Origin: Dactylosporangium aurantiacum
GTDB taxonomy: Bacteria; Actinomycetota; Actinomycetes; Mycobacteriales; Micromonosporaceae
Direction: 5' to 3'
Length of the DNA stretch: 64,000 nt
Assembly (NCBI RefSeq): GCF_000716715.1
Contig: NZ_JNYJ01000042.1
Location: 1 to 64,000 of the forward strand
Each line of letters starts with the position of its first letter. Position 1 is the first letter of the stretch. The notes beneath the pieces are model-generated. The model ran no database searches. It had not been told where the DNA came from and was given only the letters and a program-made list of their open reading frames with translations. Shown piece after piece: positions 1 to 7,582 of this stretch. A program made the position numbers and the translations under genes.

Positions 1-98
1 TCGTTGCCGGTGAGACGATCCCGCAGCGCGTCCTGACCGAGGAGACCACCTTCACCCCGGAGCAGGCGAAGGCCGCGCTGCCGAACCGCAAGTACTGA
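1..98 (+). CDS. C-terminal end of a sugar ABC transporter substrate-binding protein (partial)
   Basis: Reading from base 3, the last 31 codons are open and end at TGA 96-98. The tail (VAGETIPQRVLTEETTFTP, then EQAKAALPNRKY) resembles the C-terminus of periplasmic-binding proteins of the ribose/xylose/rhizopine type, where a hydrophobic strand carrying 'vllTe' precedes a short helix. Most of the gene lies outside the window, so the sugar cannot be named. It converges on the fucosidase gene, and a strong hairpin follows 16 bp after its stop. Family assignment rests on a short tail and is tentative. Confidence 0.5.
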   Translation, partial: VAGETIPQRVLTEETTFTPEQAKAALPNRKY

Positions 99-113
99 GC
101 GGTCCCCCACACC

Positions 114-155
114 CACAGGGCCAGGAACGCCGGCGACGGCATTCCTGGCCCTGTG
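114..155. terminator. Bidirectional intrinsic-type terminator
   Basis: A perfect 14-bp inverted repeat (CACAGGGCCAGGAA at 114-127 and its complement at 142-155) encloses a 14-nt loop, in the gap between two convergent genes. There is no T-tract, as is common for actinomycete terminators. Confidence 0.8.
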
Positions 156-188
156 CGCCGCTGCGTCACGGCACGGATCCGCGCACGC

Positions 189-2186
189 TCACACGGCGGT
201 GATGGTCCACTGCAGGTTGGTGCTGGAGTCGGGGGCCCAGAGCTTGACGCGGGCGCCGACGGTCGCGTCGCCGCCGCTGTCCAGGGCGGTGCCGGTGCCG
301 CGGTTGATGATCTGGTAGCGGCCGTTGCCCATGTCGTTGAGGCGCCATTGCTGGTTGTTGCCGCCGTTCCAGGCCGCCTGCATGGCGGTGGCGCCGTTGG
401 TGGTGTCGCCCCAGCTGTCCGCGACCATGCCGTTGGTGCGGTTGACCAGGCGGTACCAGCCGCTGCCGAGGGACACCAGCTGCCACTGCAGGTTGGTGCT
501 GCCGTCATAGTTCCACTGCTTGAGCGGTGAGCCGGACGCGACGTTGCCGCCGCTGTCGAGGACCAGGCCGGTGCTGACGTTGGTGATCCTCGCCCAACCG
601 GTCGGCACCCCGCTGCCGCCGCCGAGCGCGGGGATCGCGCCGGAGAAGGTCAGCTTCACCACATACGCGGGGGCGGAGTAGGGCGCGCTGCTGGACGGCA
701 TGGTGATCCGCAGGCCGGCGCCGTCCTGGGTGCGGGTGGGCAGGTTGATGTAGCTGCCGGCGGTGGAGCCGAGCAGCTGCACGGCGCTCAGCGTGCTGAG
801 GTTGATCCGGCCCGCGGCCAGCGTGGTGATGTTGACCGTGCTTCCCGGCCAGCCGAGGATCGTCGCGTACAGGACCCGGTTGTCCTTGCTGCGGGTGAAC
901 CTGATGTCCTGCGCCGTGCCGGTGCGCGGGGTCTGGAACGTGCCGCCGCCCATCTGGGTCGGCCCCTCACCGAACGAGGACCAGGCGCGGGTGGCGTAGA
1001 TGGACTCGCCGAAGCGCTTCAGGTAGTCGCCGATGCCGAGCAGGACGGTGCGCTGCCCGGACGGGATGGTGCCGTCGGCCATCGGCGCGATGTTGAGCAC
1101 CATGTTGCCGTTCTTGCTGACCCGGTCGATCAGCGCGTGCAGCAGCGCGTTGGTCGAGTAGTAGCCGATGCCCACGGTGTAGCACCAGCTGGAGCTGGAG
1201 ATGCTGTCGTCGGTCAGCCAGTACGGCGTCTGGATGCCGGCCGGGCCGCCGCGCTCGTAGTCGAAGACCTCGCCCCGGGTGTTGAAGCCGTCCTTGTACG
1301 TCGCGACCACCTCCTTGTCCCAGGCGACGGCGCGGTTGTAGTAGTAGGACAGGAAGTTGAGCCGCTGCGACTCCGGCAGCTGCGACAGGTTGAAGTCCTG
1401 CCAGATGATGTCCGGCTGGTAGCCGTCGATGATCTCGCGGAGCTTGTCGTACCACAGCTGCTGCTCGGCCGCGGAGCCCAGCTGCCCGTACAGCTTCTTC
1501 AGGCTGGCGTCGGACTGCGCCGGCGCCCACTGGTAGAAGCCGGTGAAGTTGTACGCGTGGTGCATCGCCACCAGCAGCTTGAGGCCCTTGGCGCGGATGG
1601 CGTCGGCGTGCAGGCGCAGCAGGTCCAGCCGCGGGCCCCTGGCGACAGAGTTCCACTCGTTGACGCTGCTGTTCCACATCGAGAAGCCGTCGTGGTGCTC
1701 GGCCACCGGCCCGGCGAACCTGGCACCGGCGTCGACGAACAGCTGCGCCCACTCGTTCGGGTCGAAGTTGCCGCCCGCCGAACGCAGCTTCGGCGCGAAC
1801 TGCACGAAGTTGCCGGCCTTGTCCCGCGCTCCGTTGATGAAGTTGTGGTACGGCCACACCGACGGATCACCGAACACGCTCTTGTGGTGGTTGTTCTCGT
1901 TCGAGCCGTTGTTGTACATGTTGCGCGGGTACCACTCGTTGGCGTACGCGGGCACGCTGAACACGCCCCAGTGGTAGTAGATGCCGAACTTGGCGTCCTG
2001 GAACCATTCCGCGGCCGGCGGATGCTGGTCGACCGACGCCCACGTGGCGGAGTAGCTCGTCGGTCCGGGAATCGCCGCCGCGGCGGGCAGGGCGGGCAGC
2101 AGCTCGGCACCGCCGGCGGCGATCGCCGCGCCGGACGCACCGAGGACGGTCAGGAACGACCGCCGGGTGATCGGGGATCGAGACAT
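189..2186 (-). CDS. Secreted alpha-L-fucosidase (GH29) with C-terminal RICIN/CBM13 lectin domain
   Basis: 665 aa. It should hydrolyse terminal alpha-L-fucose from glycans outside the cell. A twin-arginine signal (MSRSPITRRSFLTVLG) opens the protein; ATG 2186 is chosen because GAAGGGA lies 5 nt upstream and longer in-frame starts would bury the TAT motif. The GH29 barrel shows KFGIYYHWGVFSVPAYANEW, the EHHDGFSMW histidine motif, and IIWQDFN, whose Asp is the likely nucleophile. After a beta-sandwich (about 400-530) the last ~135 residues form a ricin-type beta-trefoil with repeated LQW/QQW triplets. The gene stands alone on the minus strand with its own promoter. The partial sugar-binding protein converging on it suggests an oligosaccharide-use locus. 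Confidence 0.93.
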   Translation of the reverse strand: MSRSPITRRSFLTVLGASGAAIAAGGAELLPALPAAAAIPGPTSYSATWASVDQHPPAAEWFQDAKFGIYYHWGVFSVPAYANEWYPRNMYNNGSNENNHHKSVFGDPSVWPYHNFINGARDKAGNFVQFAPKLRSAGGNFDPNEWAQLFVDAGARFAGPVAEHHDGFSMWNSSVNEWNSVARGPRLDLLRLHADAIRAKGLKLLVAMHHAYNFTGFYQWAPAQSDASLKKLYGQLGSAAEQQLWYDKLREIIDGYQPDIIWQDFNLSQLPESQRLNFLSYYYNRAVAWDKEVVATYKDGFNTRGEVFDYERGGPAGIQTPYWLTDDSISSSSWCYTVGIGYYSTNALLHALIDRVSKNGNMVLNIAPMADGTIPSGQRTVLLGIGDYLKRFGESIYATRAWSSFGEGPTQMGGGTFQTPRTGTAQDIRFTRSKDNRVLYATILGWPGSTVNITTLAAGRINLSTLSAVQLLGSTAGSYINLPTRTQDGAGLRITMPSSSAPYSAPAYVVKLTFSGAIPALGGGSGVPTGWARITNVSTGLVLDSGGNVASGSPLKQWNYDGSTNLQWQLVSLGSGWYRLVNRTNGMVADSWGDTTNGATAMQAAWNGGNNQQWRLNDMGNGRYQIINRGTGTALDSGGDATVGARVKLWAPDSSTNLQWTITAV

Positions 2187-2249
2187 GGAGATCCCTTCAG
2201 AGGGACGGAGGTGGGAGGTAGACATGGCATGGCGGGTGCCAGACATCTG

Positions 2250-2279
2250 ACGTTAAGCCCGGGAAATTGATCCAGTCAA
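2250..2279 (-). promoter_or_regulatory. Candidate promoter of the fucosidase gene
   Basis: On the minus strand TTGACT (2274-2279) and TAACGT (2250-2255) are separated by 18 bp, a good actinobacterial sigma-70 arrangement (TTGACn, TAnnnT). The -35 overlaps the inverted repeat CCAGTCAACTGG (2272-2283). Transcription would start near 2243, leaving a leader of about 57 nt. Confidence 0.5.
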
Positions 2280-2327
2280 CTGGGCGAAGCCGGATATTTG
2301 ACCGGCGAGCGCCACAAGATCTCAGTA

Positions 2328-2340
2328 GACATCAGATGTC
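2328..2340. promoter_or_regulatory. Operator-like palindrome upstream of the fucosidase promoter
   Basis: GACATC-A-GATGTC is a perfect 13-bp palindrome. The same half-site with flanking base (AGACATCTG) recurs at 2241-2249, next to the predicted transcription start, so a repressor could bridge the two. No regulator gene for it is visible here. Confidence 0.4.
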
Positions 2341-2696
2341 CTGTACGGACTAGAGCGCTCCCGGCCACCTGGTCGGCCCGCCCGAAGCAACGGCGGCACG
2401 AGGCGATGAGGAAGGCCGTGCCGTGCCCGGGCACGCACGGGAGTCCGCCGAGGTCGCGCGGGAAAGGTCGCGACCGGCGGCGCGGTCGGGATGCTCACGG
2501 GAAGCGGTGGCGGCGCTCCCCGAGCACCGAGGATCACAAATCTTCGATTGCCGCGCAAGATTTCCGAGACGTATTTTCTGGGCTCCGCGACAAAGACTTC
2601 CGTGGCTTTCCCGCCGTAACACGTTTTCCGCCACACGCTCCACCAGCAGGGCGGCACGGGCCGCGCGGCCGTACACCGACAAATGGACGCGACCGT

Positions 2697-2725
2697 GTGA
2701 GCGCTCACCCGAATGCATCATTCGG
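2697..2725. promoter_or_regulatory. Two abutting operator-like inverted repeats, one LacI-like
   Basis: GTGAGCGCTCAC (2697-2708) is a perfect 12-bp palindrome with the AGCGCT core typical of LacI/GalR-family operators. It is directly followed by CCGAATG-CAT-CATTCGG (2709-2725), a 7-bp inverted repeat. Both sit just upstream of the candidate promoter for the sigma-factor gene. Confidence 0.55.
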
Positions 2726-2727
2726 TC

Positions 2728-2757
2728 TTGACGGAAACCGTTCCGGTCGGCCACAGT
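2728..2757 (+). promoter_or_regulatory. Candidate promoter of the sigma/AbfB gene
   Basis: TTGACG (2728-2733), an 18-bp spacer, and CACAGT (2752-2757). The -35 matches five of six consensus bases; the -10 is weak. It lies 3 bp downstream of the double palindrome and about 70 bp before the start codon. Confidence 0.35.
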
Positions 2758-2824
2758 CAACGACTGCGAATGACGTACCCGCCGGCGCCCCGCGGCCACG
2801 GCCGACAGCAGCACGGGCAGAGAC

Positions 2825-4396
2825 ATGAACATGCAAGCGACCCGACCGGCCGAGACGACGCTGGTCATCCAGGCCCAGACCGGGGACCGGCGGGCACTGG
2901 ACGAGCTGCTCGCATCGTCGCTCCCGTTGGTGTACAGCATCATCGGGCGGGCCCTGGGCGGCCACCCGGACGTCGACGACGCCGTGCAGGACACCATGCT
3001 GCGTGCCATGCGCCAGCTGCCGGCGCTGCGCGAACCGGACAGCTACCGGTCCTGGCTGACGGCCATCGCGGTGCGCCAGGTCGGCACGTACCAGCGCCGG
3101 GGCCGCCGGCTGGCCACGAGGACGGCGGAGCTGGACGCGGCGGCCGGGCTGCCGGACGCGGCGGCCGAGTTCGAGCGGCTCACCGACCTGCGGGTCGCGT
3201 TGTCACAGCAGCGCCGGCAGGTGACCCGCGCCGGCAGCTGGCTCGACCCGGACGACCAGGCGCTGCTGGCGCTGTGGTGGCTCGAGGTCGCCGGCGAGCT
3301 GACCCGGGCGGAGGTCGGGGCCGGCACCGGCACCCGCGGCGCGCACACCCGGGTGCGCATCCAGCGGATGCGGACCCGGCTCGAAGCGGCGCGCTCCATC
3401 GTCGCCGCGCTGGAGCGCCCGGAGCGCTGCCCGGCCCTCGACCGCATCGTCGCGGCATGGGACGGCCGGCCAAGCCCGCTGTGGCGCAAACGACTGGGCC
3501 GGCACGTGCGGTCGTGCCCGGCGTGCGCCGCGGCCGGCGCCGACTTCCTGCCGACCGAGCGGCTCCTGGCGGGGTTCGCCCTGTTGGCGGTACCGATGAG
3601 CCTGACCGCGACGATCCTGGGCAAGCTGGCGTCCGGCACCGGGATCACCGCCGCGGTCGGGGCGGCCACCTCCGGCGGCGTCGGTGCGGGTGTCCAGGCC
3701 GGCCTGCTCGGCCGGCTCGCCGGCTCCGTCGCCGCCCACCCGGTCGCGGCGGCGCTCGCCGCGGGAGCCCTCATCGCCGGCGGGACGGTCACCGTCGCTG
3801 CCCGGCCGCAGCCGCGGCAGCCGCCCCCGGCGGCGGCCGCGCCGGCGCCGCCCGCCACGCCGCGCACGGCCCGCCCTCCGGCGCCCACCCCGGCGTCCAC
3901 CGCGGCCACCCGGTCCGGCACCGCCGGCACGACCCCGCCGGCGAGCGCCGCCGGCGCCCTCCGGCCGGGCCGGGTGTCACTGGAGGCGGCGAACCAGGCC
4001 GGCCAGTTCGTCACCTTCGTCGACACCGTCGGCATGCTCGCCGGCTCCCCCGCGACGACCGACGTGGCGGCCCGGCAGCGGGCGACGTTCCAGGTGGTGC
4101 CGGGCCTGGCCGACCCGGCGTGCTTCTCCTTCCGGGCCGGCGACGGCCAGTACCTGCGGCACTCGTCGTGGCGGCTGCGGCTGTTCGCCGACGACGGCTC
4201 TGCGCTGTTCCGCGGCGACGTGACCTTCTGCCCACGCCAGGGCTCGACGGCGGCGTCCGTGTCCCTGGAATCGTCCAACTATCCCCGGCATTTCATCCGC
4301 CATCGCGGCGAGGAGCTGTGGGTGGCGCTGTCCGACGACACCGCGGCGTTCGTGGCCGACAGCTCGTTCGTCGTGCGGTCACCACTGGCGCCGTGA
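2825..4396 (+). CDS. Membrane-tethered ECF-like sigma factor with ZAS-type motif and external AbfB carbohydrate-binding domain
   Basis: 523 aa. Residues 1-200 are an ECF-type sigma-70 factor: region 2 around 25-95 (DVDDAVQDTMLRAMRQL) and a region-4-like helical part around 120-195. A His-x3-Cys-x2-Cys motif (H227, C231, C234) resembles the zinc motif of anti-sigma factors. Hydrophobic segments lie at 250-265 and 300-326, then a Pro/Ala-rich linker (328-385). Residues ~388-520 match AbfB/CBM42, the arabinofuranose-binding beta-trefoil (VSLEAANQAGQFVTFVD, SVSLESSNYPRHFIRH). The simplest reading is a single-chain sensor: sugar binds outside and alters release or activity of the sigma part inside. 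Proteolytic release is inferred, not visible. ATG 2825 opens the sigma domain; ATG 2831 is an alternative. Confidence 0.82.
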   Translation: MNMQATRPAETTLVIQAQTGDRRALDELLASSLPLVYSIIGRALGGHPDVDDAVQDTMLRAMRQLPALREPDSYRSWLTAIAVRQVGTYQRRGRRLATRTAELDAAAGLPDAAAEFERLTDLRVALSQQRRQVTRAGSWLDPDDQALLALWWLEVAGELTRAEVGAGTGTRGAHTRVRIQRMRTRLEAARSIVAALERPERCPALDRIVAAWDGRPSPLWRKRLGRHVRSCPACAAAGADFLPTERLLAGFALLAVPMSLTATILGKLASGTGITAAVGAATSGGVGAGVQAGLLGRLAGSVAAHPVAAALAAGALIAGGTVTVAARPQPRQPPPAAAAPAPPATPRTARPPAPTPASTAATRSGTAGTTPPASAAGALRPGRVSLEAANQAGQFVTFVDTVGMLAGSPATTDVAARQRATFQVVPGLADPACFSFRAGDGQYLRHSSWRLRLFADDGSALFRGDVTFCPRQGSTAASVSLESSNYPRHFIRHRGEELWVALSDDTAAFVADSSFVVRSPLAP

Positions 4397-4560
4397 GGAC
4401 CGCCATTGAGTGATGCGGGCCGCCCGCCGAGCTGAAGACGACCACCGCCGACCTGCGCAGGTCGCGGCGAGGCCAGCACGCCACCGGCAGGATGCCGGCG
4501 TCTGGTGTGGAGGTTTCACGCGCGGGGCGCTGGTCGCGCCGTCCGCGTGTCCGGCGCTGG

Positions 4561-4590
4561 TTGCCCGGTGCGTCACCGGATCCCTACGGT
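4561..4590 (+). promoter_or_regulatory. Candidate promoter giving a near-leaderless transcript
   Basis: TTGCCC (4561-4566), 18 bp, TACGGT (4585-4590), then 8 nt to ATG 4599. The start lacks a Shine-Dalgarno sequence, so transcription beginning at or near the start codon is likely. Confidence 0.45.
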
Positions 4591-4598
4591 CCGCCTCC

Positions 4599-5195
4599 AT
4601 GGCACGCCGTTTGCAGCAGGCGCTGGTGGCGGCCGTGGCCGTCTGTGCCGTCGTCCTCGGCACGGGCGCCCGCGCGGAGGCGGCCACCTACTGGAACCTC
4701 AACGACGGCTTCGAGACCACGGAGTCGCTGTGGAACCAGGACGGCGGTGGCCCGGAGGACTGCCCGCGCTACCGCACCTGCAACCCCGTGGACGTCATCG
4801 ACGACGCGGCCGAGGCGTACCGCGGCACCAGGTACGCCTCGATCCTCAACAACTCCGGGTACGGCGCCAACTGGCTGTCCTACGGCCGCCAGGTGCGCAT
4901 CCCGGCCGGCTCCGCCCAGTGCGACCTGGGCGCCTGGATCAACGTCGACTACGCCCGCAAGACCCCGGTGACGATGCAGCTCGAGGTGATCCGGGTCAGC
5001 GACTGGACGTACCAGATCTCCAGGACGTTCCAGCTGACCGACCTGAACCAGGTGGGCACGTGGCGGCGCTACTCGACCGGCTACTGGACCCCGGGACCGC
5101 GCGACGTCTTCATCCGCTTCGTGCTCGTCGGGCAGGAGTTCGGGGTGGTCGGCATGCGCGTCGACGACGTCACTGTCAGCTGCACGGTCGGCTGA
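4599..5195 (+). CDS. Small secreted protein, probable beta-sandwich, function unknown
   Basis: 198 aa. A clear Sec signal peptide (MARRLQQALVAAVAVCAVVL, ending ARAEAA around residue 29) is followed by an aromatic-rich mature part: ATYWNLNDGFETTESLWNQ, a Cys pair in the EDCPRYRTC stretch, and alternating short strands such as VRIPAGSAQCDLGAWINVDY. The layout suggests a carbohydrate-binding or jelly-roll-like domain, but no family is recognised. The start was placed at 4599 because upstream in-frame sequence has no signal character and a -10-like TACGGT lies 8 nt before it. It follows the sigma/AbfB gene by 202 bp on the same strand and could be one of its targets; that is inference. Confidence 0.65.
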   Translation: MARRLQQALVAAVAVCAVVLGTGARAEAATYWNLNDGFETTESLWNQDGGGPEDCPRYRTCNPVDVIDDAAEAYRGTRYASILNNSGYGANWLSYGRQVRIPAGSAQCDLGAWINVDYARKTPVTMQLEVIRVSDWTYQISRTFQLTDLNQVGTWRRYSTGYWTPGPRDVFIRFVLVGQEFGVVGMRVDDVTVSCTVG

Positions 5196-5206
5196 CCGGG
5201 CACCGA

Positions 5207-5230
5207 CCGGGCCGGCCTGGGCCGGCCCGG
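5207..5230. terminator. Hairpin terminator between convergent genes
   Basis: CCGGGCCGGC (5207-5216) pairs perfectly with 5221-5230 around a CTGG tetraloop, 11 bp after the stop at 5195 and 10 bp before the convergent recD2 stop. Confidence 0.75.
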
Positions 5231-5240
5231 CGGCACCGCG

Positions 5241-7463
5241 CTACGCGAGGCGGTGGGTGAGGGCGGTGTGGCGGCGGCCGGCGCCGACGGTGCGCACGGC
5301 GGCGGCGAGGGCACGGCGGGAGCCGACCAGGACCACGATCTTCTTGGCGCGGGTGACGGCCGTGTAGAGCAGGTTGCGTTGCAGCATCATCCACGCGCTG
5401 GTGGTCAGCGGGAGCACCACCGCCGGGTACTCCGAGCCCTGGGACCGGTGGATCGTCATCGCGTACGCGTGCGCCAGCTCGTCCAGCTCGTCGAAGTCGT
5501 AGTCGATGCTCTCGTCCTCGTCGGTGCGCACGGTGAGGGTCTGCTCGTCGGTGGACAGCGCGGTGATGACACCGAGGGTGCCGTTGAACACGCCCGCCTG
5601 CCCCTTGTCGTAGTTGTTGCGGATCTGGGTGACCTTGTCGCCGATGCGGAACACCCGCCCGCCGGCGCGGCGTTCCGGCAGGCCGTCCCGGCCGGGGGTG
5701 AGCCGCTGCTGCAGCAGGCCGTTGAGGGCGCCGGCGCCGGCCGGGCCGCGGTGCATCGGGGCCAGGACCTGGATGTCGCGGTGCGGGTCGAGGCCGAACC
5801 TGGCCGGCATCCGGGTGCAGGCGACGTCGACGGTGAGCGCGGCGGTCGCGTCGGTGTCCTCGCACGGGAACAGGAAGAAGTCGGCGAGGCCGGTGGTGAC
5901 CGGTGGTTTCCCGGCGTTGATGCGGTGGGCGTTGACCACGACGCCGGACTGGGCGGCCTGGCGGAACACCTGGGTCAGCCGCACCCGCGGGACCGCGTCG
6001 GCGGCGAGCAGATCGCGCAGGACCTCACCGGCACCGACCGACGGGAGCTGGTCGACGTCGCCGACCAGGAGCACGTGCGCGCCCGGCGGGACGGCCTTGA
6101 CGAGCTTGTTGGCCAGGATCAGGTCCAGCATGGAGGCCTCGTCGACGACGAGGAGGTCGACGTCCAGGGGGTTGTCCCGGTCGAAGGTCGGCTCGCCGCC
6201 GGGGCGCAGCTGCAGCAGCCGGTGCACGGTGGCGGCGGGGTGCCCGGTCAGCTCGGCGAGGCGCTTCGCGGCCCGTCCGGTCGGCGCCACCAGGGTGACC
6301 TTCGCCTGCTTCGCCGCGGCGAGCGCGACGATGGAGCGCACGGTGAAGCTCTTGCCGCAGCCGGGTCCGCCGGTGAGCACCGCGACCTTCGACGTCAGGG
6401 CCAGGCGCACCGCCTGTTCCTGCTCGGCGGCCAGGGTCGTGCCGGTCCGGGCGTGCAGCCAGGCGAGGGCCTTGCTCCAGTCGACGCCGGCGAAGTGCGG
6501 CATCCGGTCGGCGCGATGGTGCAGCAGCCGGGTCAGGGCGGCGGCGAGGGCGGTCTCGGCCCGGTGGAACGGCACCAGGTACACCGCGGTCACCGGCCCG
6601 TCCCGGCCGGGCAGCGTCTCGCGGACCACGCCCTCCTCGGCGGCGAGCGTCTCCAGGCAGGTGCCGACCAGGTCACCGGGCACGTCGAGGATCTTCACCG
6701 CGTCGGCGACGAGCTGCGGCTGCGGCAGGAAGCAGTGCCCGTCGTCGGTGGCCTCGGACAGGGTGTACTGCAGGCCGGCCTTGACCCGTTCCGGGCTGTC
6801 GTGCGGGATGCCGACGGCCCGGGCGATGGTGTCGGCGGTCTTGAACCCGATGCCCCACACGTCCGCGGCGAGCCGGTACGGTTCGTTCCGGACGACCGCG
6901 ATGGACTCCTCCGCGTACTGCTTGTAGATCCGCACCGCGAGGGACGTGGACACCCCCACCCCCTGCAGGAACACCATCACCTCCTTGATGGCCTTCTGCT
7001 CCTCCCACGCCGCGGTGATCTTCGCGGTGCGCTTGGGGCCGAGGCCGGGGACCTCGACCAGCCGGCCGGGTTCCTCCTCGATCACGCGCAGGGTGTCCAG
7101 GCCGAAGTGCTCGACGATCCGTTCGGCGAACACCGGGCCGATGCCTTTGACCAGGCCGGAGCCCAGGTACCGCCGGATGCCCTGGACGGTGGCCGGCAGC
7201 ACGGTGGTGTAGGACTCGACCTCGAACTGCCGGCCGTACTTCGGATGGCTGGACCAGCGGCCGACCAGCCGCAGGCTCTCCCCGGGCTGCGCGCCGAGCA
7301 ACGCGCCGACCACGGTGAGCAGCTCGTCGCCGCTGCGGCTGGTCGCGACCCGGGCCACGGTGTAGCCGGTGTCCTCGTTGACGTAGGTCAGCCGCTCCAG
7401 CACGGCCTCCAGCACGGCACCCGGCGGACGGTTCGGGGCGGCGTTCGCGGTCACGGCGACCAT
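5241..7463 (-). CDS. recD2: RecD2-type ATP-dependent DNA helicase
   Basis: 740 aa. A 5'-3' SF1B helicase of the RecD2 branch, which acts alone in DNA repair rather than in RecBCD. The N-terminal OB-like and HhH parts are visible (GLVKGIGPVFAERIVEHFG near 105-120, VPGLGPKRTAKI near 138-150). Then come the helicase motifs: Walker A GGPGCGKS at 365-372, Walker B LLVVDEASML near 430, VGDVDQLPSVGAG, and the C-terminal AMTIHRSQGSEYPAV and LLYTAVTRAKK motifs. Length is normal for the family. Frames stay open upstream, but ATG 7463 gives the usual RecD2 N-terminus (VLERLTYVNEDTGYTVARV). No recB or recC neighbours are present. Confidence 0.93.
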   Translation of the reverse strand: MVAVTANAAPNRPPGAVLEAVLERLTYVNEDTGYTVARVATSRSGDELLTVVGALLGAQPGESLRLVGRWSSHPKYGRQFEVESYTTVLPATVQGIRRYLGSGLVKGIGPVFAERIVEHFGLDTLRVIEEEPGRLVEVPGLGPKRTAKITAAWEEQKAIKEVMVFLQGVGVSTSLAVRIYKQYAEESIAVVRNEPYRLAADVWGIGFKTADTIARAVGIPHDSPERVKAGLQYTLSEATDDGHCFLPQPQLVADAVKILDVPGDLVGTCLETLAAEEGVVRETLPGRDGPVTAVYLVPFHRAETALAAALTRLLHHRADRMPHFAGVDWSKALAWLHARTGTTLAAEQEQAVRLALTSKVAVLTGGPGCGKSFTVRSIVALAAAKQAKVTLVAPTGRAAKRLAELTGHPAATVHRLLQLRPGGEPTFDRDNPLDVDLLVVDEASMLDLILANKLVKAVPPGAHVLLVGDVDQLPSVGAGEVLRDLLAADAVPRVRLTQVFRQAAQSGVVVNAHRINAGKPPVTTGLADFFLFPCEDTDATAALTVDVACTRMPARFGLDPHRDIQVLAPMHRGPAGAGALNGLLQQRLTPGRDGLPERRAGGRVFRIGDKVTQIRNNYDKGQAGVFNGTLGVITALSTDEQTLTVRTDEDESIDYDFDELDELAHAYAMTIHRSQGSEYPAVVLPLTTSAWMMLQRNLLYTAVTRAKKIVVLVGSRRALAAAVRTVGAGRRHTALTHRLA

Positions 7464-7582
7464 CGTGCCCGCCGGCCCGTCACCACTCGCAGGCGGGCCC
7501 GGCCGCGGCGGCACGGAGGGTCTGCTCGCGGCGGGTGTGGCATCCTCCCCGTGTCGAGATCCACAACCACGGGGAGCCCGAA

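Larger units (their letters stand above)
2280..2824. other. Long intergenic region with no credible gene
   Basis: 545 bp between the divergent fucosidase and sigma-factor genes. The open frames here have no recognisable domain or ribosome site. The region holds a GAGCGCTC palindrome at 2353-2360, a relatively AT-rich stretch around 2535-2640, and a cluster of palindromes with a possible promoter at 2697-2757, listed separately. Confidence 0.6.

Noticed and set aside
2298..2828. Possible gene in the fucosidase-sigma intergenic region
   Set aside because: No ribosome site, no domain, Arg/Pro-rich shadow composition; it also runs over the palindrome cluster and into the sigma gene start.
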